Source: Methanobacteriota archaeon (GTDB lineage: Archaea; Thermoplasmatota; Thermoplasmata; Methanomassiliicoccales; UBA472). Taken from it: a stretch of DNA of 43,329 bases. Below are positions 7,917-14,027 of the stretch, one piece after another. Every line of letters begins with the position of its first letter. The stretch's first letter is position 1. The translations under genes and the position numbers were made by a program. The notes below the pieces were generated by a model. That model ran no database searches. It saw only the letters and a list, made by a program, of their open reading frames with translations, and had not been told where the DNA came from. The stretch is from contig JAKPZB010000091.1 of the NCBI GenBank assembly GCA_029560215.1, forward strand, positions 1 through 43,329, given 5' to 3'.

Positions 7917-8909
7917 TCAGCTCAAACGCTCGGCCACCCGCTCCGCGAACTCCATGGTACCAAGCGTACCGCCGAGGTCCCGGGTCCGGTCCCCCTCGGT
8001 CAAGGTCTGCACCAGGGCGGACTGCAGCCGGCTGGCGGCGTCCATCTTCTTCAGGAACTCCAGCATCAGGCAGGCCGACAGTATCGTGGCCGAGGGGTTG
8101 GCGATCCCCCTGCCGGCGATGTCCGGGGCGCTGCCGTGAACCGGTTCGAAAAGTCCGAAGTGATCGCTCAGGTTGGCGGAAGGGGCCATCCCCAATCCTC
8201 CGGTCAGGGCGGCCGCCTCGTCCGAGAGGATGTCGCCGTAAAGGTTCAAGGTCACTATGCACTGGAACTGCTTGGGCTTGGAGATCATCGCCGCGGCCAC
8301 CGCGTCCACGATCATATCGTCGGCCTCCATCCCGCTGCCGCTCATCACCTCGTAGAACACCTTTCGGAACAGGCCGTCCGATTTCCTCAGGACGTTGGCC
8401 TTGTGCACGCAGGTGATCTTGTTGAAGCCCATGACCCTGGAGACCTTGATGGCCTTCTCCACGATCCGGCGGCAGCCCTTCTCGCTGACCACCCGTTCGA
8501 GGACGACCGCGCCCTCCTCCTCCCGCTCGCGGCCGGTGTACATCCCCTCGGTGTTCTCCCGGACGATCACCGCGTTCAGGTCTACCACCTTGAACTCCGG
8601 GAGTATGGGGAAGCAGGGGCGGATGTTGGCGTAGAGGTCGAAATGCTTGCGCAGCTGCAGCAGCGGCGATCGGTAGCAGGGGTCCGGCGTGACCGGCGAA
8701 GTGATGGCCCCGAACAGCACGGCCTTGGAGGATTCCAGGGTCCGGAGGGTCTGCGCCGGGAGGTACTCGCCCGTCCTCTCGAAGCAGTTCAGCCCCATGT
8801 GCGCCTTCACGAACTCCAGGTCCAGGTCCATCTGTTCCAGGATGTGCATGGTGGCGCCCACCACCTCGGGGCCGATCCCGTCCCCGCCCATCACCGCCAC
8901 TCTGGTCAT
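7917..8909 (-). CDS. Isocitrate/isopropylmalate dehydrogenase family enzyme
   Basis: This NAD(P)-dependent beta-decarboxylating dehydrogenase of 330 residues has the N-terminal G-G-D-G-I-G-P-E, the substrate-loop stretch S-P-L-L-Q-L-R-K with D-L-Y-A-N-I-R-P (about 80-100), the metal-binding N-L-Y-G-D-I-L-S-D-E-A-A (about 222-233), and the nucleotide loop H-G-S-A-P-D-I-A-G near 260. The Leu-rich substrate loop suggests 3-isopropylmalate (LeuB) or homoisocitrate (AksF) rather than isocitrate, which usually shows S-x-N at this site. No leuC/leuD partners are in the window. The ATG overlaps the deoxyhypusine synthase stop by 4 bases, so it is the second gene of that operon, an unexpected pairing of metabolism with translation-factor modification. 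Confidence 0.85.
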   Translation of the reverse strand: MTRVAVMGGDGIGPEVVGATMHILEQMDLDLEFVKAHMGLNCFERTGEYLPAQTLRTLESSKAVLFGAITSPVTPDPCYRSPLLQLRKHFDLYANIRPCFPILPEFKVVDLNAVIVRENTEGMYTGREREEEGAVVLERVVSEKGCRRIVEKAIKVSRVMGFNKITCVHKANVLRKSDGLFRKVFYEVMSGSGMEADDMIVDAVAAAMISKPKQFQCIVTLNLYGDILSDEAAALTGGLGMAPSANLSDHFGLFEPVHGSAPDIAGRGIANPSATILSACLMLEFLKKMDAASRLQSALVQTLTEGDRTRDLGGTLGTMEFAERVAERLS

Positions 8910-9838
8910 TTCATCCGCTCGATTATGGAAGCCACCAATATGGGAAGGGTGATGGTGGCGTCGCCCTCCACGTTCACCTGCCAGGCGTCCTCACGCACCT
9001 TGCCCCAGGATATGGCCTCGCGAACCTGTGCTCCGCTGAGCGATCCGTCGTACTCCACCGCGGTGGTCATGTACACCGCGTAATCCAATCCGCCCCGGAA
9101 CTGGTTCCACCAGATCACGTGGTGCTTCGAGATGCCTCCGCCCACGATGAGGGCGCCGCTCGCCTCGGCCCGGAAGACCAGGCCGGAAAGCTCCTGCTCG
9201 TCCCCGAAAAGGTCGATCTTCAGGTCGCGGTGGGTCTGCCAGTACATCCAGAGCTGGCTTCCGAAGGACCCGTCGGTTATTCCCGGAACGAATATCGGGA
9301 TTCCGTTCCGGTGGGCCCAGTATAGCAAGGAATCCTCGTTGTCCAGGCGGGCGCCCACCTGGTCGATGATCTCCCGGGTGGAGATGGCGGTCCTTCCGGC
9401 CAATATCTCCTCGAACATCGGGATAAGCTTCTCCTCCAGCACCAGCCCGTAGCTCTCGTCCGGGACCAGAACGTTGCCCAGACGGTTCACTCCCTCCTCG
9501 CGCAGCTCAGCATCGTCCATGGCGAAGTCGCCGTGATAGTAATCCTTCCAGGAGCGGGCGAGGTCGTGGTCCAGGGTGCCGCAGGTGGTTATCACCACGT
9601 CCACCAGCTTCCGCCTGACCAGTTCGACGATGACCCCCCTGGTCCCAGTGGCCATGATGCAGGCCGGGAAGGACAGGAAGGTGAGGCACTTCTCATCCTT
9701 CACCATCTTCTCCACGATGTCTATGGCGTCCGCCAGCTTCTTGGCGGTAAAACCGCCGGAATCGGACATGGCCCGGACCAATTGATCGACGGTCATGCCC
9801 TCGGCGACCTTGATGTCGCGTACCGCTCTTTCTTCCAT
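8906..9838 (-). CDS. dys: Deoxyhypusine synthase
   Basis: The enzyme transfers the aminobutyl group of spermidine to a lysine of archaeal initiation factor aIF5A, the first step of hypusine formation. The protein of about 310 residues shows the family pattern G-G-G-I-S-K-H-H with the active-site lysine near the C-terminus, the NAD-binding D-G-S-F-G-S-Q-L, and the T-C-G-T-L-D-H-D segment. The ATG at 9838 is chosen over an upstream in-frame ATG at 9883 because a GGAGGG ribosome site lies just before it and homologs begin at this point. A TATA-like AATATATTTTAAG lies at 9866-9879. Confidence 0.93.
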   Translation of the reverse strand: MEERAVRDIKVAEGMTVDQLVRAMSDSGGFTAKKLADAIDIVEKMVKDEKCLTFLSFPACIMATGTRGVIVELVRRKLVDVVITTCGTLDHDLARSWKDYYHGDFAMDDAELREEGVNRLGNVLVPDESYGLVLEEKLIPMFEEILAGRTAISTREIIDQVGARLDNEDSLLYWAHRNGIPIFVPGITDGSFGSQLWMYWQTHRDLKIDLFGDEQELSGLVFRAEASGALIVGGGISKHHVIWWNQFRGGLDYAVYMTTAVEYDGSLSGAQVREAISWGKVREDAWQVNVEGDATITLPILVASIIERMK

Positions 9839-9943
9839 GATGATCGTCCCTCCTATCCCCCGCGCCTTAAAATATATTGCCACCGAAACGGCGGTTCGGG
9901 CCTTGGCAATCCCTTATTTATGAACTAAAGCTTTATCCTGGCA
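9839..9943. promoter_or_regulatory. Divergent promoter region for dys and the MFS gene
   Basis: The 105-base spacer holds a minus-strand TATA-like element (9866-9879), about 30 bases from the dys ATG, and GGAGGG as its ribosome site. On the plus strand TTATTTA at 9914-9920 is about 27 bases before the MFS ATG at 9944, which predicts a leaderless transcript. Confidence 0.5.
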
Positions 9944-11119
9944 ATGGACACCAAGCGCCTGGCGGTGCTCAGCGGCGGTTATATCGGGCCGCTCTCGAGC
10001 AACGCCGTCCTGGCCATGATACCGGTGCTCAAGACGGAGTTCGGGGCGAGCGCGGAGGAGATACTGGTATCCATCACCTTCTTCATGCTCCCCTTCGCCC
10101 TCTTCAACCTGTTCTCCGGGACGGTGTCCGACGTCTACGGCCGGCGCAAGATGTTGACAATCGGTTTCCTCGTTTACGCCCTCGGCTGCATATTCTGCGT
10201 CCTCAGCTCCGATCTCATGTCCTTCTACCTCTCCCGTTCAGTGCAGGGAGTGGGATACGCTTTCGTGAACCCGGTGCTCCTGGCCCTGCTGGGTGACCTG
10301 ACCCCTCCCCAAGAACGGGGCAAGGTCATGGGATACTTCGGCGCGTTCACCACCGCCGGGATCGCCACCGGACCGATGATCGCCGGTTTCCTCACTCCCT
10401 ACGACTGGAGATGGATGTTCGTGCTGGTGGCCGTTCTGGCCGTCCTCGTCAGCATATGGATAAGGACCGCCTGCCCGGTCTCCCGGCCAAACCCGGACGC
10501 CTTGAGGAGTCTGAAGAGCAACGTGTTGACCGCGGTCTCCAACAAGGCGGTCATAACCCTTTGCGCGCTCGGTTTCCTGGCATTCATTTGCTACATGGGC
10601 GCCCTGGGCTTCCTGTCCGATCACCTCTCGATACCGCCGCTGTCCATGGACGAGGAGGCGGTCGGACTCCTGGTGGGCATGAGCGGGGTGGCCGGCATGT
10701 TCGCCGCCCCCTTGGGCGGCCGCCTGGTGGACGCCAGAGGAAGGACCTTCACCGCCACCATCGGCTTCGCGGTGGTCGACATGGCCTTCCTGGCATTGTA
10801 CTTCTCCACGAACTGGGTCCATTTCGCCGGATCCTTGCTGGTGTTCGGAACCGGCACGGCCTTCATCTGGGCCTCGCTTCTCACCATTACCGTGGAGGTC
10901 ATTCCGAGGCTGAAGGGCACGGTCTCTTCGGTATTCAACAGCTCCCGCTTCTTCGGTTACTCCCTGGCCCCTTTGGTCTTCGCGCCCATCTATTCGCAGG
11001 GCGGCTTCGGCATGCTGTTGCTGGTGGGCATCGCCATAACCTTCATCGCGTTGCCGGTGATCCTCATCTTGAAAGCTCAGCTAGAAGCGTCCCAGTCCGA
11101 CAGGACCCTGGCCAGCTGA
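9944..11119 (+). CDS. MFS transporter
   Basis: This 391-residue membrane carrier has twelve predicted hydrophobic segments. The MFS loop 2-3 signature is G-T-V-S-D-V-Y-G-R-R-K (about residues 59-69). A second, weaker copy G-G-R-L-V-D-A-R-G-R-T near 265 marks the start of the C-terminal half. Such proteins export drugs or move small metabolites with protons. The substrate cannot be told. The start is the ATG at 9944 directly behind a TATA box. The last 43 bases overlap the convergent thymidylate-kinase-like gene, so its charged tail (about 14 residues) is encoded on both strands. Confidence 0.9.
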   Translation: MDTKRLAVLSGGYIGPLSSNAVLAMIPVLKTEFGASAEEILVSITFFMLPFALFNLFSGTVSDVYGRRKMLTIGFLVYALGCIFCVLSSDLMSFYLSRSVQGVGYAFVNPVLLALLGDLTPPQERGKVMGYFGAFTTAGIATGPMIAGFLTPYDWRWMFVLVAVLAVLVSIWIRTACPVSRPNPDALRSLKSNVLTAVSNKAVITLCALGFLAFICYMGALGFLSDHLSIPPLSMDEEAVGLLVGMSGVAGMFAAPLGGRLVDARGRTFTATIGFAVVDMAFLALYFSTNWVHFAGSLLVFGTGTAFIWASLLTITVEVIPRLKGTVSSVFNSSRFFGYSLAPLVFAPIYSQGGFGMLLLVGIAITFIALPVILILKAQLEASQSDRTLAS

Positions 11120-11655
11120 GCGCGGGTATCCTCCACCGAGCCACAGTTGTTCAGCACCTTCCAGCCGTGGGTGGACAGGTCCAGGACCTTCCCGCGCACC
11201 TTCTCCAGGGACGCCAGGTTCTCGAACATCTCCCGCTCGTGCTCCCTTTCCTCGATCCGGCGCAGGGCGCATTCCGGGGTCACGTCCACCAGCAGCAATT
11301 TGTCAGGGATCGGAAGTATCTTGCAGAAGAACTCGTAACCTGTCTGGTACAACGACGAAGGCAGGTAGGCGGTGGCCATCACGTATCGAACGAAGATGAC
11401 CTTGTCGCGGTCCTTCCAGCCGCGCAAGAGCCGCAAGGAGTTCAGGACGTCAAGGATGAAGAACACCGTGGCCACCGTGCGCATCAGCTTGCCCTCGGAG
11501 GTCAGCGACCGCCGGCTTAGACGCCCGCAGAAGGAATCGGAAGGGTGAGCCCTCACCAACACCTTCTCCCCCCGGGACCGGTAGTGTTCGGCTATCCATT
11601 CGGCCACGGTGCTCTTTCCCGAGCCGTCAATGCCGTCCACCACTATCATTTCCAT
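11077..11655 (-). CDS. Thymidylate-kinase-like nucleotide kinase
   Basis: The 192-residue P-loop kinase has D-G-I-D-G-S-G-K-S-T at residues 7-16, as in dTMP kinases, which phosphorylate dTMP to dTDP. The dTMP-binding D-R-Y motif is changed to V-R-Y, followed by a partly conserved S-S-L-Y-Q. A lid-like E-E-R-E-H-E-R-E segment lies near 150. Because of the altered D-R-Y, a divergent (deoxy)nucleoside monophosphate kinase is possible. It shares 43 bases with the 3' end of the MFS gene on the other strand and lies 9 bases downstream of the kinase-like membrane protein, so those two are probably cotranscribed. Confidence 0.78.
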   Translation of the reverse strand: MEMIVVDGIDGSGKSTVAEWIAEHYRSRGEKVLVRAHPSDSFCGRLSRRSLTSEGKLMRTVATVFFILDVLNSLRLLRGWKDRDKVIFVRYVMATAYLPSSLYQTGYEFFCKILPIPDKLLLVDVTPECALRRIEEREHEREMFENLASLEKVRGKVLDLSTHGWKVLNNCGSVEDTRAQLARVLSDWDASS

Positions 11656-11664
11656 CGAAATACC

Positions 11665-12393
11665 TCAGATCCCCGCCAGGAACATTATCAGCGCCGTGGA
11701 CAGGGGTATGACCAGATTATCATATTCGCCCGGGGTGTAAAGCTCCACCACCGCCACGTAGGCGCTCAGCCCGACCGCGGTGAGGGCGCTCACCGCCAAC
11801 GGTATCGATCGGGTGCCGTAAAGCCCCTCGGCGAAAAGGAAGTTGTAATAGTTGATAATAAGGAATATCGCCAGGGCCGCGAAGATGAACACCGCGACGG
11901 TCCCTTCCAGGGTCTTGTTGCCGTGTATCTTGCGCCGGCCGAAGGTCTTGCCCACCAGGCCGCCCATGCCGTCTCCGTAGGCCATGCACACGATGCCGAC
12001 GGAGGCGATGACCAGATCGTTGAAGGCGAAGAACGCCAGCAGGGTCCAGGAGATGGCGTAGTAGACCAATCCCAACTTGTGCCCGTCGTAGGAAGCGGTG
12101 GACAGTATCGATCCCTTGAGCTCGCCGACCAGCTTGCTGTCTCCCTCTTCACGTCTCCCTCCGTACCGGGAGAAGATGAGCAGCAAGGGTATGAACGGCG
12201 CGGCGGCCAGGAGGGACATGACATAATTGGTGTCGAACACCCACCAGAACAATGCGATGTTGCCGATCATCACGTGGATGAACTTCCGGTGAAAGGAGTG
12301 ATCTCGAAGGAAGCGGGACTTGGCGGTGATCACCACCATGACGCCCACGTATGCGTAGACCAATATCAGTCCGAGAGCGTCGCCGCCTGTCAA
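11665..12393 (-). CDS. SEC59/DGK1/VTE5-family membrane protein (polyprenol or diacylglycerol kinase-like)
   Basis: This 242-residue integral membrane protein has about seven hydrophobic segments. The CTP-transferase-like signature is visible around residues 135-165: Y-G-D-G-M-G-G-L-V-G-K, then F-G-R-R-K, then N-K-T-L-E-G-T. Family members phosphorylate dolichol, diacylglycerol or phytol with CTP, so a role in archaeal lipid or polyprenyl-phosphate recycling is likely. The substrate is not determined. H-R-K-F-I-H at about 34-39 is also typical. The start is TTG at 12393 with AAGGA upstream. A minus-strand TATA-like TTAAATATT lies at about 12421-12430. Confidence 0.85.
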   Translation of the reverse strand: MTGGDALGLILVYAYVGVMVVITAKSRFLRDHSFHRKFIHVMIGNIALFWWVFDTNYVMSLLAAAPFIPLLLIFSRYGGRREEGDSKLVGELKGSILSTASYDGHKLGLVYYAISWTLLAFFAFNDLVIASVGIVCMAYGDGMGGLVGKTFGRRKIHGNKTLEGTVAVFIFAALAIFLIINYYNFLFAEGLYGTRSIPLAVSALTAVGLSAYVAVVELYTPGEYDNLVIPLSTALIMFLAGI

Positions 12394-12452
12394 AGCAATC
12401 CTTACCCAATGACCTTGGGAATATTTAATATTAGGAGGGCTCCAGCACTTGT

Positions 12453-12488
12453 TTCGTTCTGATTATCGAAATCGATTGGAGGAACGAA
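12453..12488. promoter_or_regulatory. 36-bp two-level dyad between divergent promoters
   Basis: The outer arms TTCGTTC (12453-12459) and GAACGAA (12482-12488) and the inner arms ATCGA (12465-12469) and TCGAT (12472-12476) are perfect inverted repeats with the same centre. The dyad lies just upstream of TTATATA (12492-12498), the TATA box for the KaiC-like pair, and about 25 bases from the opposite TATA of the lipid-kinase-like gene. A shared centre for two separate arm pairs argues for a dimer- or tetramer-binding operator rather than chance. Confidence 0.55.
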
Positions 12489-12491
12489 CTG

Positions 12492-12498
12492 TTATATA
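12492..12498 (+). promoter_or_regulatory. TATA box of the KaiC-like pair
   Basis: TTATATA lies about 34 bases before the ATG at 12529, predicting a leader of roughly 9 bases. Confidence 0.6.
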
Positions 12499-12528
12499 CG
12501 CTACTTTTTCAATGGCATCCGGGCGCAG

Positions 12529-13176
12529 ATGAACTCCAGGGGCCTCATTCAGTGCGATAATCTTCGCAGCCAGCTAGGCGATGTCCCAGCACCGGGGCTC
12601 TATGTTCTGAACGTCAACTCCACGCATTTCGTGGTGGCGGAGCTGGTGCTGCTAAAAGCCCTCCTAGGCCATGGGAACCCCGGGCTGTTCGTATCCGTCG
12701 ATCGCCCGCACCAGTACATCGTTCATCTGCTGAAGATGCATGGGATCGCCCACGAAGGGCTGCGTTTCATCGACACCGTGTCCCGGTTCTCCCCCGGCGA
12801 GGCGAACCGCCGGGAGGGCATCGGTCTGATCAAAAATTCCAGCCACATCGACGAGCTGCCCGTGGCGCTCAGGGATTGTTCGTCCGTCCCAGGGGGCATC
12901 GACGTCTCCCAGCTGAGGTTCGCGATCATCGACAACGTTTCCATTTTGCTGATGTACAACAGCCATCGGGCCGTGGAGGGCTTCCTCCGGGATTTTACGC
13001 AGCTTCTCACCAGGAACGCGGCGGTGGTCTTGGTCATCAACCGGGAGAGGTATTCGGACCTGTACGCCACTGTCCTCTCGTTGGGGGCTGTGGAACTTGG
13101 TCTGGAATCCGAACAAGAGGGGGCGAACGGCGCCGTCCAATTCACAGAAGGCTTAAACTCAAGGAGGGGAAATTGA
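12529..13176 (+). CDS. RecA/KaiC-fold protein lacking the P-loop
   Basis: The 215-residue protein has the strand-helix order of a RecA/KaiC core. The strand G-L-Y-V-L-N-V followed by N-S-T-H-F-V-V-A-E-L stands where a Walker A motif should be, with no G-K-[ST]. The stretch R-F-A-I-I-D-N-V-S-I-L-L near residue 130 looks like a Walker-B-type strand. It is therefore probably an inactive paralog of the KaiC-like ATPase that starts 3 bases after its stop. The two probably act together, for instance as a regulatory and a catalytic subunit, but this is inference. Similar ATP-binding-deficient proteins occur beside archaeal signal-transduction genes. The start is the ATG at 12529 behind the TATA box. 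Confidence 0.65.
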   Translation: MNSRGLIQCDNLRSQLGDVPAPGLYVLNVNSTHFVVAELVLLKALLGHGNPGLFVSVDRPHQYIVHLLKMHGIAHEGLRFIDTVSRFSPGEANRREGIGLIKNSSHIDELPVALRDCSSVPGGIDVSQLRFAIIDNVSILLMYNSHRAVEGFLRDFTQLLTRNAAVVLVINRERYSDLYATVLSLGAVELGLESEQEGANGAVQFTEGLNSRRGN

Positions 13177-13178
13177 TC

Positions 13179-13880
13179 ATGGAGAAGGATAAGGTGCAAG
13201 GCGTGGAAATGGAAAGGATTCCTTCAGGCATACCTGGTCTGGATGAACTTATCGAAGGCGGATTTCCGTTTCCCTCGGTGATATTGGTATCAGGACCCAC
13301 AGGCACCGGGAAGACCACTTTCTGCCTGCGTTTCCTCTGCAAAGGCGCGGAACGGGGAGAGCGGGGGCTGTTCTTCACCACCCTGAGCGAATCAGTTCAT
13401 TGGATGCTTCGCTTCTCCTCTCAGCTCAGTTTCATGCACCCGGAGTACATCGACCAGGACATTGTGTATGTGGATTTGGGCGAACTGATAAGGTCCGGGG
13501 ACCACGACAAGATATTGGAGGCCATCGAGCGCAACATCGCGGAGGTCATGCCGCAGCGCATCGTCATCGACCCCATCACGGTGGTGGGGGACATGCTCAA
13601 GGAGGATTACCGCAGCTTCCTGTTCGACCTCGGCAACCGCCTCAAGCATTGGAACGCCACCACCCTGGTCACCGGGGAGGTCCATCCCGGCGAGCTGTAC
13701 CCTCCGGAGATAGCCTACACGGTGGATGGCATAGTCCTGCTGGTGGTGGATGATGAGCATGGAGACCGGCGCAAGTACCTGGAGGTGTTAAAGATGCGGG
13801 GGACCGCTCACAGCTCCGGAAGGCACTCCATAGACATCTCCCGCAAGGATGGATTGGTGGTCCTCAAGGCCAGGTTCTGA
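13179..13880 (+). CDS. Single-domain KaiC-like ATPase
   Basis: This 233-residue RecA-superfamily ATPase opens with the KaiC-type I-P-S-G-I-P-G-L-D-E-L-I-E-G-G (about residues 14-28). Walker A is G-P-T-G-T-G-K-T (39-46) and the Walker B strand is R-I-V-I-D-P near 127. The C-terminal R-K-Y-L-E-V-L-K-M-R-G is typical of the family. Archaeal single-domain KaiC proteins are thought to be signalling ATPases or regulators rather than clock proteins. The ATG at 13179 follows AAGGAGGGG and begins 3 bases after the preceding stop, so translation is coupled. A TTG at 13173 is an alternative. The usual catalytic Glu pair after strand 3 appears here as S-E-S, so ATPase activity may be weak. Confidence 0.9.
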   Translation: MEKDKVQGVEMERIPSGIPGLDELIEGGFPFPSVILVSGPTGTGKTTFCLRFLCKGAERGERGLFFTTLSESVHWMLRFSSQLSFMHPEYIDQDIVYVDLGELIRSGDHDKILEAIERNIAEVMPQRIVIDPITVVGDMLKEDYRSFLFDLGNRLKHWNATTLVTGEVHPGELYPPEIAYTVDGIVLLVVDDEHGDRRKYLEVLKMRGTAHSSGRHSIDISRKDGLVVLKARF

Positions 13881-13974
13881 TATTCTTTAGGTTTCCTAGG
13901 ATAGATCATAGGATCCGGCCTTCTAGCGACGCTTTTCCAATGCCAGACTGCGTTTTTCGTGGTCAATATTAGCT

Positions 13975-13988
13975 AAATAATTAATATA
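13975..13988 (+). promoter_or_regulatory. TATA-like element of the pyrophosphatase gene
   Basis: AAATAATTAATATA lies about 45 bases upstream of the ATG at 14028. A start near 14010 would leave a leader of about 18 bases containing AGAGG at 14017-14021. The rest of the 147-base spacer holds no gene that I can see. Confidence 0.55.
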
Positions 13989-14027
13989 GGTAGCCGTATC
14001 TAGGCTGGAATTTAAAAGAGGTTTTCT

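Noticed and set aside
6888-9083. 731-residue plus-strand frame across several minus-strand genes
   Set aside because: It crosses four supported genes and their promoter, and its composition is typical of an antisense shadow.
12876-13178. Longer N-terminus for the KaiC-like ATPase
   Set aside because: It would overlap the upstream gene out of frame. A strong ribosome site and the KaiC-type N-terminus begin at 13179.
13893-13920. TCCTAGGA and repeated TAGGAT words after the KaiC-like gene
   Set aside because: Short and not symmetric around a promoter. Likely chance or part of the 3' end.
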